64,000 nucleotides of DNA, from NCBI GenBank assembly GCA_036250195.1, contig JAVHZZ010000003.1, positions 19,120,504-19,184,503 on the forward strand, in the 5' to 3' direction. The stretch comes from Mixophyes australis. Lineage: Eukaryota; Chordata; Amphibia; Anura; Limnodynastidae. The notes beneath the pieces are model-generated. The model was given only the letters and a program-made list of their open reading frames with translations, was not told the DNA's origin and did not search any database. Positions within the stretch are counted from its first letter, which is position 1. Each line of letters opens with the position of its first letter. Shown here in pieces: positions 12,346-22,622 of this stretch. Made by a program: the position numbers and the translations under genes.

Positions 12346-13101
12346 TCCTCTGAAGGCAGACGGTAAGCACCCAACTGCATGGGTTTAGGGGAATCCAGAA
12401 GAGTAGGACCAGACTTGGGTGGTGAGCAAGGAGGTATAGATGATTCCTGTTCAGTTTTCCTCTCTCTGATTCGACGATCAATCTTGATGACAAGCTGCAT
12501 CAAGTCTTCAAGTGAGGGAGGTACAGGATACTGAACTAGGGAGTCCTTAATTTGCTCAGTGAGGCCCAAGCGGAACTGACTCCGCAGTGCCGGATCATTC
12601 CAGGCACTATCAGTTGACCATCGCCAGAATTCTGCACAATACTCCTCAGCAGAACGACGTTCTTGCCTTAATGCCCGGAGATGGGACTCAGCTGAGGCCA
12701 CTCTGTCTGGGTCCTCGTATAGCAGACTCAAGGCCTGGAAGAAGGCATCCACGGGTTGTAAGGATGGACTCGGTGGAAGGGAAAAGGCCCAGGACTGGGG
12801 ATCACCCTGGAGTAGAGATATTACAATCCCGACTCTTTGCTGTTCAGAGCCAGAGGAGCGTGGTCTCAGGCGAAAGTATAACCTGCAACTCTCCTTAAAG
12901 GAAGGCGGACCTGCTTCCCGAGAATCGATCAGGCAAATTCAACTTCGGCTCCGGAGAGACGCCAGAGGAGGCTTGTTGAGGCTGCAGGTTTCTGGAGGCC
13001 TCTTCTTGAGCTGACAAGCGATGAGATATGCCCTGTACAACTTGAGAAATAGCCTGGATCTGATTAGCCAGGACCTGGGCTAGAGAAAGAATTACCTCCA
13101 A
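12345..13101 (-). pseudogene. gag: Gypsy gag, truncated and frameshifted
   Basis: The N-terminal part (from 13,101) is a helical, glutamine-rich leader followed by LNLPDRFSG, a sequence typical of the gag of these elements. A frameshift at a T run near 12,898 moves the frame; the capsid-like region then continues (LLQGDPQSWAFSLPP, DAFFQALSLLYEDPDR, CAEFWRWSTD). Gag is followed by PMQLGAYRLPSEERSR, where a CCHC zinc knuckle would normally begin, but the sequence jumps to RT instead. It therefore retains capsid sequence but no nucleocapsid. Confidence 0.85.
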
Positions 13102-13121
13102 TCTTCACTGGCCGGTTATAA
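13102..13121 (-). promoter_or_regulatory. Candidate primer-binding site next to the 5' LTR
   Basis: This is the 20 bp immediately inside the 5' LTR, where minus-strand synthesis is primed in LTR elements. On the element strand it reads TTATAACCGGCCAGTGAAGA. I could not match it to a particular tRNA 3' end, so only the position supports the call. Confidence 0.4.
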
Positions 13122-13887
13122 TGTTATGGCCACTAGTGCGACATAAACTCATAGAACAGGTAGAAGAGGTCTTTACCTTTAGCAGCCGCCTTTCCCGTAG
13201 AGACTGGTTATGCTCACGGGTACTCGGATGCCCCCAGGTCTTATGCTCAGAGTAGTATAAGTTTATGCTAACACGGCAGCGCACAGGTACAGGAGGTAGC
13301 ACACAGTGTAGTGGCAGGCCAGAGATCAGCGACTAGACAGAGCACCAGAGAAGATGTCAGGTACAGGCAAAAAGGTCAGGTTCACAGGCAGTTGTTCAGA
13401 GTCTGGGTACAAGCAAAAGATCGGGGTCACAGGCAGTGGTTCAGAATCCGGTTAAAAGCAAAGGTCGGGGTCACAGGCAGTGGTTCAGAGTTCAGGTACA
13501 GGCAAAAGGTCATACACAGGTAATCAATCCAAGGTTTCAACACCAAACAGGAGCAGGCAGCAGTATTGGAACAGAACACAATAACCGACAGTAAGGCTCA
13601 GACCTCACTGCCTTAAATAGTACTAAGAGCCAATCAGGACAGAGGAGGCCAGGGCTGACAATCAGCCTCTGGAGGCTGCTAATTAATTACTAGCTAGAAC
13701 TGGCATAGATAATAACATAAATTAAATTATATGAGAGCTCCCCCTGGAGTTGGAGGATGTCCCTGCACCCTCCTACATCTATGCCACAAGGATAATCCCA
13801 AAGAATAATAACAGAGCATAGAAACTAGAGCACGCGCCGGGCTGCTAGATCACGCCAGGATGTTGCGTTCCGCCACGACTCGTGACA
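13122..13887 (-). repeat. 5' LTR of the Gypsy element (766 bp)
   Basis: It begins TGTTATGGCC and ends CTCGTGACA and aligns along its length with 9063-9772. It is longer mainly because the internal ~43-bp repeat (core GGGTCACAGGCAGTGGTTCA) is present in about four units at 13370-13510. It lacks a short segment that the other copy carries near 9585-9605. These differences show that substantial time has passed since insertion. Confidence 0.9.
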
Positions 13888-13892
13888 TGTAT

Positions 13893-14264
13893 TTATTATT
13901 ATAAAATAATTAAAACAATTATCCAAAACATTGATTCTAAAAATATAAAACCGCATACATCATAAGGAACATCTATATATGTAAATTATTAAGGATCGTC
14001 ATTGGCATTGAAATTAGAAACTCGGAATCCCAAAAGTGCAAATAATTAGGAGGGAGCCAAGGAAATTCTTGTATTCATCAGCTGGGATATAAATAGATAG
14101 TCGGAACATTCTTGTGTCTCTCCGGAGAATTATCTGTAGAGCATATAGAGAGCGTCTCACTAATTCAAGCGGATTATCAACAATCTCTGCAATATAAATC
14201 TCTATTTCTTCTTCATAAGGTTCACTATGCAGAAGACATGATTCACGATCGTTTGTTCTGATAT
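13893..14264. other. Unassigned AT-rich DNA
   Basis: No gene or repeat was recognised between the Gypsy target duplication and the large inverted repeat. Confidence 0.5.
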
Positions 14265-14857
14265 TGCAAGAGTGTGTACACTACACACAAAGAAACAAAG
14301 TTCTGATATTCGAGGCAATGCCAATTCTTAACTAGTTTGGAGACAAAAATGTAATCCAATCTTATGTTTTTAAAATAAAGCTTTATACTTCTAAAAATTC
14401 AATGAAATCCGTTTATTAAACATTATAGCAATGAGCTCTCCTTAGCGAAATATGTTAAACTTAATTAAAGAGTAATTAGAGATTAGAAATGTGTACATAG
14501 AATTAAATTGAGGGAAATTAAAATATCCCCCAGTATAGGTCCCTATTAAGCTCTTTATATTACTTAGTTATTTATAGTATGAATCCTACATTGTTCAAAT
14601 TTTGCCCCATTTTAATTCAACCTACACAGAGTTCTAGTCTTTGATCAATCTTTCATTATTTTTGACATATTTCACTAAAGAGAGCTCATTACTATATTAA
14701 TGGTTAAATAAACTGAATTAATTCAATTTTAAGAACTATAGAGTTTTATTTTAATAATATAATATTGGATTCAATTTTTGTTTCCATACTGGTTAAATTT
14801 GCCTCCAATATCTGAACTTTCTTGTTTCTTTTCTGTGTAATAAATTGTGTATTGTTC
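14265..14857. repeat. Large imperfect inverted repeat, arms about 250-290 bp
   Basis: The left arm (from about 14,265) reappears as reverse complement in the right arm (to about 14,857), centred near 14,560. Matching anchors include AAAGAAACAA at 14289 against TTGTTTCTTT at 14822, and ATGAGCTCTCCTTAGCGAAA at 14431 against its counterpart ending at 14689. Further anchors nearer the centre also pair at the same symmetry point. The arms are diverged, roughly three quarters identical by eye, so this is an old foldback. It may be a decayed MITE or an inverted duplication; no terminal duplication was found. Confidence 0.7.
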
Positions 14858-15107
14858 TGGGAGAGCGCCCAATAACAGAGCTCAGTCTTGGGTGGATAAG
14901 TTAGAAAGTAGAAAGTTAACAGTTACAAAAAGACATATCTGGTGCTAATATTATTTTACTATAGTTTATTAGAGTTGTGTACATTCCCACGATCATGTTT
15001 AAATGTACCAAACATATCACATCTGTTGCTTTTATTCTATAAACTTCCTAATAATTATGATCGACTAAACAACGAGGTCGGACAAATGTGGCAGTGTGTA
15101 CGCAGTA
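14858..15107. other. Unassigned DNA
   Basis: Nothing recognised. Confidence 0.4.
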
Positions 15108-15321
15108 ACGACCAGCACTGTAGGCAGATATCTGTAGGGTGTATAGAGTCACCGTCTTTTCAGCAGATGGTTATGAGAGATGAAGATCACAGATCTGAAG
15201 GTATGTTGTGTAGGTGTGTACACATGAATCAGTATGATCATCGGGACTTTCAGTCGTTGGTGAAATCATTACAGAAACCACATCTGCAGTAAGATTGCGT
15301 AGAGGTGTACCCAGCTTTAGT
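15108..15321. mobile_element. Fragment of the GGCTGGGTACAC MITE
   Basis: The right half of the element at 21393-21808 is recognisable here: AGAGTCACC-TCTTTTCAGC, CGATGGTTATGA-like, GACTTTCAGTCGTTGGT and a terminal GTGTACCCAGC. The left half is missing. Confidence 0.65.
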
Positions 15322-15545
15322 CCTCTTTGTTTCTGTGAGGTTTATCTATCAATAGGCGAAAACCCCCAAGATCTGGATTTAGGGATTTCCTATTTATCAA
15401 CACCCCCCGGACAGTGAAGACTATTGTTGGCGGAAGCCTTTGCCGCAGACCACCAGCGAAACGTCCCCGTGCAAAGCATAGGAAATCCTATAGAACAAGA
15501 ACTCTGACTGCTGATCTTATCTCAGGAACAGAACAAGACAGAATC

Positions 15546-15612
15546 ATCAACATCATCATCAACATTTATTTATATAGCGCCAGCAAATTCCGTAGCACTT
15601 TACAATTGGGAA
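15546..15612 (-). mobile_element. L2/V-SINE 3' tail fragment
   Basis: On the minus strand this reads TGTAAAGTGCTACGG, TGGCGCTATATAAATAAA and then a TGATGATG run. It is closer to the L2 3' end at 39640-39695 than to the V-SINE copies because of TGTAAAG and CTACGG. It is a 5'-truncated tail only. Confidence 0.75.
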
Positions 15613-16035
15613 TGCTTTAATTGTTAAGGTAATTTCCAGAATAAATATTGTCCAGTCCAATCGTAGATTTTGCAATAAAAAGAGATTTACTTCAGTTTTA
15701 GATCTTAAGCTACATAGTTACCATACAGGAGACAGACCAAGAGTCTTAGCAGTATGCTTTATTATTAAACTATAGAATTTTTTCTTTTTTGAATACAGTT
15801 ATTTTTTAATTTTTTTTGTCTAACTTTATTATTATTTTCTTTTTTTACAGAATCTGTAAAGTAAGACTCCTCTCCCCGCTGACAGCCCGTGTCGGCGAGG
15901 AGTAGAGTGTAGGCATACTGGTGCAAAACGAAGGCATTTTGCAGAGTGCAGCGTAAAACTGTATAAAACGAGAGGGCAGTATAAGATCCTGTGATAGAAT
16001 TAAGGAGAAGGAGAAGGAGCACTGATCTGTGATGC
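15613..16035. other. Unassigned DNA with T-rich tract
   Basis: A T-rich stretch spans 15777-15848. No gene or repeat family was recognised. Confidence 0.45.
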
Positions 16036-16043
16036 ATTTAAAC

Positions 16044-16605
16044 TAGAGATGCTCAGGCTCGGTTTCACCAGAACCGAATATACCCGAACTTAGGAGATCC
16101 GAGTACTGAGCCAAGCTAGCTCAGTACTTTCGCGCTTTTTCGGATTTCAAAACGAGGCAAATCATCATTAGATCTCGGATCTCGGGATTTTTGGATTACT
16201 TTTTAAGATCCATCATAACGGAGGGTGGGAGGGAGGGCGGAGCCCCATTTATCTTTTCTGCCACTGCTGTGTGCCAATGTGTCCTAGATGTGCTAGGAAC
16301 TGCCGTGTGTTTGTGTCATTGCTCTGTCGCTTACCATCCAGCCAGGTCGCTGCAGTATTTGTCCAAATGTGTACGAAAATAATATTGTGACCTGTGAAGT
16401 GGTCAAACTTGACTGCTAATGACTTGAAATTAGTGTTATTGAGGTTAATAATAATGAAGGAACAAAAAAATAAGAGCAAAATTATGTGATTTTAGCATAT
16501 TTTAGAAAACCAAAACACACAAGGGTGCTTTTGCCAAAACCAAAACACAAAGCTCATCCAGATCCAAAACCAAAACCAGTTCACGGGGGTCAGTGAGCAT
16601 CTCTA
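16044..16605 (+). mobile_element. Short non-autonomous hAT element, TAGAGATG family
   Basis: The element runs from TAGAGATGCTCAGG to GGGGGTCAGTGAGCATCTCTA and is flanked by a perfect 8-bp duplication ATTTAAAC (16036-16043, 16606-16613). The ends match those of the large hAT copies at 26.5 and 42.6 kb. The left end has tandem palindromes, the right end CCAAAA repeats. The interior has no transposase. At 16223-16237 the sequence GGGTGGGAGGGAGGG could form a G-quadruplex. Confidence 0.9.
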
Positions 16606-16613
16606 ATTTAAAC

Positions 16614-17178
16614 CCACTTTAACTGATCAGCTCTTCTGCTCTGCGTTTAGTAGGAATAGGTTAATTTTACTGTGGATGGAAAGTAAAAGTGCTGAAATTG
16701 TGTTTTTATTTATATGTCACAGCCCAGATTTCCTGGCTGCAGCGAACGCATTTTTTTCTTTTCTGGCAGGAGAATGTTTTACGACTTTCTGGAGAAATGT
16801 TGATATTTGTTACAAGGAAGTTAAACAAATTACAATTGTTTACATGCCAAGGATGCCATGTTCCGAGGCTACGGGAAAGGAGGAATCGGGACGTCAGCCG
16901 ACATCTCGTGTCGTGCCGAGGAACTGGATTGTCACTTCTTTATGAATAAAACCTGCCAGGTAATAGGAAATCAAAGTACATCTATTCACAACTAAATCCA
17001 CAGAGAAGGGGAAGAGAAATGAATATCATAAGGTTTCCGGACGGAAGGGAATACTATCAGGGAGTCACCAAGTCGATATTTTAGGAGTTAGCCAAACGCA
17101 TTGTTTGACAGAATAATGTATTTGAATCCAACACTGAATCAGAATCCTAATCTGCATGTTAAAAATGTAACAGGCAGG
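16614..17178. other. Unassigned DNA
   Basis: Two overlapping frames near 16676-16949 have no recognisable domain. Nothing else was identified. Confidence 0.45.
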
Positions 17179-17186
17179 GTCTACAT

Positions 17187-17324
17187 TAGTGTTTCCAAAA
17201 CCCAGTCCTCAGGGACCCCTAACAGTGCAGGGTTTCCAGGTCATCAGTTACATAATTAGGACCAATGAATACACCTGTGCTCCAGCAGGGATATACAGAA
17301 AACATGCGCTTTTTGGAAACGCTG
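17187..17324. mobile_element. 138-bp hAT-like MITE
   Basis: The ends are inverted repeats (TAGTGTTTCCAAAA on the left; the right end reads CAGCGTTTCCAAAA in reverse). The element is flanked by GTCTACAT at 17179-17186 and GTCTACGT at 17325-17332, an 8-bp duplication with one mismatch. It is too short to code. Confidence 0.8.
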
Positions 17325-17512
17325 GTCTACGTGATAAAACGTTATCTGTAATTTCAGCTCCTTGAGGCGACACTTCTGTCCTCTGCACTAAAATCACAGA
17401 AAAATCAGAATTTAGTTTTAAATGATTCAGACGAACATGTGTTTCCCCAAAATTCTGAATCTCCAATGAATGGATCCGGAGCCCTTGCTTGCACGCAATG
17501 ATGACATGATCG

Positions 17513-17571
<59 letters not shown>
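17513..17571. repeat. (GT)n(AT)n microsatellite
   Basis: A GT run passes into a pure AT run of about 20 units. Short frames across it are artefacts of the repeat. Confidence 0.95.
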
Positions 17572-17576
<5 letters not shown>

Positions 17577-17715
17577 TGTGGCAAGAGCACACTTCTGGTG
17601 AAACACACGTGAACAACTTCTTTCTTTTTCTCCAGTACTTTACCAAGAACTGGACATGCGCACACAGATCCCCTCTCTGTCTCTGCAACGATAGAGAGAG
17701 CGCGCTGAGTGACAG

Positions 17716-18038
17716 GGAGGGATCACATGATCCCTCCACACATGCGCTGTCCAGCTCTGCTCTTCGTAGCAGAGCTGACAGCATTAGATTTCTTCAATTC
17801 CGATGATGCATGCCAGCTTCAGCTGGCGTACATTAACATGACAAGTTCCCGAAAAAAATGTTTTTTCGGGACTTGTTAGATTGCGGCCAGGAGCAGTCAC
17901 CATTCTGTTGAATGGTGACTGCTCCCAAAAACAAACAAAGCAGCAGATATCCATGATATCTGCTGCGATACACCCTTAATAAATTTGCGGAGGACAGGAG
18001 GACACCTTAATGACTCGTTAAAAGCACTATCGTGCTTT
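17716..18038. repeat. Cluster of seven consecutive hairpins
   Basis: Seven inverted repeats follow one another. (1) 17716-17737, arms of 10 bp. (2) 17752-17777, arms of 10 bp. (3) 17812-17827, arms of 7 bp. (4) 17841-17877, arms of 16-17 bp with one bulge. (5) 17890-17925, perfect 16-bp arms with a 4-base loop. (6) 17940-17966, perfect 12-bp arms with a 3-base loop. (7) 18021-18038, arms of 7 bp. The right border region contains TTAAATATGCCCC, which resembles ends of frog MITEs, so the cluster may be one non-autonomous element, but no target duplication was established. Confidence 0.75.
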
Positions 18039-18700
18039 ATTAAATATGCCCCATAGAGAGGTATTGTACTGTCTCCTCCAACCATGATGCAATTTGGGGG
18101 TCTGTCCGACCCCCACCTAATCCCCCAAAGAAGGCATGGGTACTTTGTACTCATCATTATGGGCACAAGTTGTACTCATGCGCAGTGTCACAACTTATAC
18201 CCACATATTTACACAGCACAAATGCACTTGTGTTCAACTCTAATTCCCCCCCCCCCCCCCTCCTATATCTGTAATCCACTAGTACAATGTCAGACAGATG
18301 TGTGAGGACTGTGATGTGATGATTTATATATAGTCCTGTGTGGATTATCCTATCCCTCTGTATATGTGTGTGATGCGTTAGTGCTGACTGGATGACAGAC
18401 AGAACTGACAAGCACAATAATGTACCAGTTTTCAACAGAAAAACCCACTCTTGAAATGTGTCTGTCATTTATAGAATTTTAGTGAATGTACTTTGCTATT
18501 TATTACTGTAATGATACGATCAGTTGAGCACATCTTTATACCAGATGCCCCTAGTTCATGTGACATCCCAGAGCAGAATTGAAGACAGTTACCAGCTGTT
18601 ATTCAACATCGACACACTGGCAAAAAACCCTCTGAAAGACAGAAACTGATTCATCTTCAAATGCAAACTGCAAGCAAGTAGTATTTTTAATGGGCGCATT
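18039..18700. other. Unassigned DNA with C15 run
   Basis: A run of 15 C lies at 18246-18260. No gene was recognised. Confidence 0.45.
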
Positions 18701-18930
18701 CAATGTACAGTGGGGGCGTTCCTGTGTAGCCACGTCCATGTCAGACTCGAGCGCACACAGAAGTTTGCTGGTTTTCTGCCGTATCTCTTGCTCCAGCAAC
18801 AGGTCCAGTCTAAGTCCTGATAACTAGTGATGACAGTCTCGTATGCATGCTATAACATGGGTTTGTAATCAGGAGCAACTGTAAAAATTTATTTTATGTA
18901 CAGTAGACATTAAGGACAGCCTAATAAATG
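18701..18930. repeat. Dispersed repeat, copy without hAT insertion
   Basis: This matches 23462-23648 joined to 24344-24385. Anchors are CGTATGCATGCTATAACATG, AGGAGCAACTGTAAAAAT and CCTAATAAATGT. At 18881-18888 the sequence GTAAAAAT is single, where the sister copy carries a hAT element between duplicated copies of it. Confidence 0.8.
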
Positions 18931-20371
18931 TTTTTCCAAGGGAAAAAAATATAATTTGTTTTAAAATTTCCATGTATAATCATAAATGACTATATTATTA
19001 AGAGGTAATATTAATTGCTTAATTTTTTTTTTTTTCTGTGCGCTCCTTTGAGATGTTATATTTCACATAGGTATTGTACGTATCTCGCAGTGTCTGGTCT
19101 AGTACAGCAGAGTAAACATACACCCATTGTCATCTGCTCCTTGTTGACTTCGGGAGTACGCAGAGCCGATTTAAAACAAACGCACGTTGCGCTCAGTGTG
19201 CCTTAATGACTCAGGCCCTATGTGTTTATATAGTCTATCTTCCTTGCATATACATGTTTTGTGCTGTCTAGTGGCACACATACATGTAATTTTTAATACA
19301 AAGACTTTGTCGTGTCTGTCATTACTATCAGTCAACACGAACCCCTGCCTGTAGCTGGTGTAAATGATAAGGTTAGAAAAGAAAAGAAGAAGATTTTTTT
19401 GGAGAAATACGGACCTTGAATCGGCCCAATCTGAGTTGGCCTTTACTGTATTTTCATTGGCTCCTCTCCCTCCCCCGTTCCGCCCTTCAAATCGTAGCCA
19501 GCAGTAAGTGTTGTCTGAATACAGACATGAATTGCATTTATTGGCGCAGGGTCTGGTTCAGAGAATCCACAGAGCCATTTCACGCAAGACTCTGCGCGCA
19601 AACGGACTTACGTCCGAAGATGAATAATATCAAATGCAAAATGTCATTTTAAAAAAAAAACATTTTGTAACGAGTCCTCTTTAAAACCACTTTCAGATTG
19701 ACATAGATACACACAAACATCTTGGTGTAAAGCAGCTCAGCTTTAAGTGGTTAGTAGCAGCCACATCCTGCTGCCCGTGAGACAATCCTGCAGATTTACG
19801 GAGATGTATATTGACATAATGGCCACTGATAAACTGCATGTCCCAGGGGGACGTGTAGCTCTCTTCACAGCCCGGATCTCGGCCGCAGCAGCGAATGAAT
19901 GGGGAGAAGAATGCTGACATCAGGAGTTTTCACCAGACGCGTCGGCTGCGCCAGAGCTTCAGCTGCAGAATGAGAAAACATTAATCTGCAGAAATTAAAC
20001 TTAAAGAGACGGAATCATAAATAAAACAATTTTTGCAGAGTAGTGTCCTATAATCTACACAGAAAAATAAACCATCCAACAAAAGTTTTTCTCTCTGATT
20101 TTACGATTTGGAATTGGTGTATTACGAAACATAAAACGCCGTCTTGTAGCGCAGACCAGCTTTGGACCCACGGCGCCTCGATTCGCAGAAATGCGATTAG
20201 ATGTCCGCTGATGCATAATACATTCAGCAAGCGCTCCTTGGGATCTGTACGGGGATCTGGTCCACGTTCCAAGCCATGTAGTTTAATAATGGACCAGCAC
20301 AAGTTTAGCAAGTTTCTGTGTTTAATCCGTGTTATGACTTGCGCTGGTTCTTTATTGATCTACGCAGATTT
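18931..20371. other. Unassigned DNA
   Basis: About 1.4 kb without a recognisable gene. Poly-T (19024-19035) and poly-A (19651-19660) runs are present. The short frames at 19416-20426 show no known domain. Confidence 0.45.
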
Positions 20372-20379
20372 AGTAGGGG

Positions 20380-20963
20380 CATACTTGCCAACTTTTCCTT
20401 GTTTGCTTCAGGGAGTTTCCCGGTGAGGTGAGCGTGTGGGGGCGGGGCTTGATGAATCACATCATTTTGTCCCCGCCCCTACACGATTGTCACAATTTTG
20501 GCCAATTACAGCAGGGGGTGGGGCTAAGATGATGCAATATTTGCGTCATTAAGCCCTGCCCCGCCACTTATCTACTGCGGGGCTGAGAACCAGGAGGTTG
20601 CCCTGCTCTCCCGGGAGGTCTCCCAGAAATGCAGGAGTCTCCCGGACATTCCAGGAGAGTAGGCAACTATGCGTTAAAGAAAAGCAGCTAATGAATCTCT
20701 AGAGACTGAAGTGTCTTTTACATTTCTGTCTCCATTACTGAAGTCATGTTGTCTTACCTGTCAGTCTTTGATTAAATCATAGTCTCCAATACATGGACAT
20801 AGGACACAATTTCTGAACTGTGTCATCATGCCACAGATGGCGAAGCCAACCACGTCTTGTACTGGCTCAGCATCAGGGAGAATGCCAGACTCTTCAGGGA
20901 GTGAGGGAGATCACTCCTATTTCAGGGAGTCTCCCTGACATTCAGGGAGAGTTGGCAAGTATG
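20380..20963. mobile_element. Complete hAT-like MITE, CATACTTGCC family (584 bp)
   Basis: The ends are inverted repeats: CATACTTGCCAACTTTTCC on the left and, in reverse, CATACTTGCCAACTCTCCC on the right. The element is flanked by a perfect 8-bp duplication AGTAGGGG (20372-20379, 20964-20971). The interior holds several copies of a CTCCCGGGAG-type palindrome. Fragments of the same family are at 2812-3192 and 53474-53712. It has no coding capacity. Confidence 0.9.
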
Positions 20964-20971
20964 AGTAGGGG

Positions 20972-21392
20972 CGGATGTCGTGGACCTGAATTATTGGATA
21001 CCCCTCACCTCTGGGCCCTGTAGTGGCCTCCTCTTCTCACCCACCCAGCGGCATTAATTCCACCACTGCTGTAAACCAACCTCAGCACTGTCAGCTAACT
21101 GGTGATAGTACAACTTCCTGTTGTTCTACAGCACAGTGGCTAATTGCCGTTGAAGGAGAAAGACTATAGGGATAACAGAAGCATCTCCACCATCTAGGGA
21201 CCAGCATCATCGTAAATTTTTAAGGTGCCAGAGAACTCCGCAGAGCCAGTCGGATTTACAAATCGTACAAAATACATTCACACATATAACAGAACAAGGA
21301 ACGACGAGGCTAATGAAAGAGGTGCAGATGTGAGACAGAGGGTAGAGCAGTCCCTGATCGCGAGGTCTAAGGGATTGTTATTGCAACAGTAA
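20972..21392. other. Unassigned DNA
   Basis: Nothing recognised. Confidence 0.45.
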
Positions 21393-21808
21393 GGCTGGGT
21401 ACACACTACAGTGTTTTCAGCTAATTATCGGGTCAATCACACGATAAACCGGCCAGATATCGCATTAGTGTGTAAACTGCAACGAACGGATATCATTCCA
21501 GAGCCCATCGTATCATTTCATTTGATTTTTAAACTGAACTAAAACTCTTGATGTTGTTCCAATCCTGCAGTGTGTAAGCACTCAGGACCGGCAGTGTCCA
21601 TAGATCTCTATGGAGTGAGCAGAGTCACCATCTTTTCAGCCGATGGTTATGACAGATGAAGAGCACAGATCTGACGGTAAATCGTGTAAAACACGTACAG
21701 TGTGTGTACACATGGATCTGTATGGTGATCTGGACTTTCAGTCGTTGGTAAAATCGTTAACGATATCGCATCGGGAGAACTTTTCTGTAGCGTGTACCAA
21801 GCATAACA
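21393..21808. mobile_element. MITE with GGCTGGGTACACACTACAG ends
   Basis: The left end GGCTGGGTACACACTACAG is mirrored by the right end, which reads GCTTGGTACACGCTACAG in reverse. The flanks suggest a 2-3 bp TA or TAA duplication, but this is not certain, so the superfamily is left open (PIF/Harbinger or another class with short duplications). It contains internal hairpin-like matches and no gene. A partial copy lies at 15108-15321. Confidence 0.65.
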
Positions 21809-22170
21809 TAGCAGAAATACAAACCGATCGTGTACTTTGTAAAGAAAATTAGGTAACCGCTATTAACTATATGAATCTATGTTTACAGATTATAAACAGT
21901 TTTATTACTTGACAACTTGAATTACCAGTTTCTAATGTATGAATACCTCCCACACAACCTGTACAGTATGTCAAACTGATTGTTTCTGAAATACTTACTT
22001 TCCTGTTCCTTATGTAAATGACAGAGAGGAGACTGATCTAGCTGGAACTGTAGAAGGTCCCTACCTCTATAACTTGAGGCGAGCGAGGGATAGGTGCTGT
22101 GACGGATCCCTTCTGTTTTTAAAATGCTGTCATCTGCACCAGTTCTTACTTCATGTTTATCTCTGGGTAT
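21809..22170. other. Unassigned DNA
   Basis: Nothing recognised. Confidence 0.4.
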
Positions 22171-22622
22171 TGTGAAACTACAAGCCCCAGCATGCTTTGC
22201 CAGTAGACAGCCAGCCGATAGCTTCCAGGGAATGCTGGGACTTGTAGTTTTACAACACTTGGACAGCCGCAGGTAAGCTAGGCCCGAGCCTCTCGTTCTT
22301 CAGCTTTTGTGAAACTACAAGCCCCAGCATGCTTTGCCAGTCGATAGCCAGCTGATACCAAGCAGGGTATGCTGGGACATGTAGTTTCACAACAGGTCCC
22401 AGCCTGCCCTGCAAGCCCTTGGAAGACAATCTATAGCTGCTGTCTCAAGCAGTAACTCTCCAGTTGTGAGGCAACTACAATTCCCAATAGGGCATGTTGG
22501 GACTTGTAGTTCTACAAAATCTGAACACCCACCGCCTGACAGGTCTTGTCAGGATTTATAGTTCCACAACATCCATGGAGCCGCAGGGTGGCAGGGCATG
22601 CAGGAACTTGTAGTACCACAGG
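22171..22622. repeat. Cluster of four ACTACAAG foldback repeats
   Basis: Four foldbacks lie in a row at about 22171-22260, 22307-22393, 22463-22518 and 22541-22622. Each opens with a form of GTGAAACTACAAGCCCCAGC and closes with a form of its inverse (GCTGGGACTTGTAGTTT). The first two are well preserved; the last two have diverged. Foldbacks with this signature are common in amphibian DNA and probably derive from a DNA transposon. A related element lies at 34875-34988. Confidence 0.75.

Larger units (their letters stand above)
9063..13887 (-). mobile_element. Ty3/Gypsy chromovirus-type LTR retrotransposon
   Basis: The element has two direct LTRs that begin TG and end CA, and a perfect 5-bp target duplication TGTAT at 9058-9062 and 13888-13892. 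It is read on the minus strand: gag from about 13,100, then reverse transcriptase, RNase H, integrase and a C-terminal chromodomain ending at 9,795. The order RT-RNase H-integrase places it in Ty3/Gypsy, and the chromodomain in the chromovirus branch. A purine-rich tract (AAGGGGGAGGTAC) abuts the 3' LTR at 9773-9786. The copy is about 4.8 kb; an internal deletion removed the gag zinc knuckle, the protease and the start of RT, and further stops and frameshifts make it non-functional. Confidence 0.95.

Noticed and set aside
12587..12898. 103-codon plus-strand frame
   Set aside because: Antisense shadow of the Gypsy gag.
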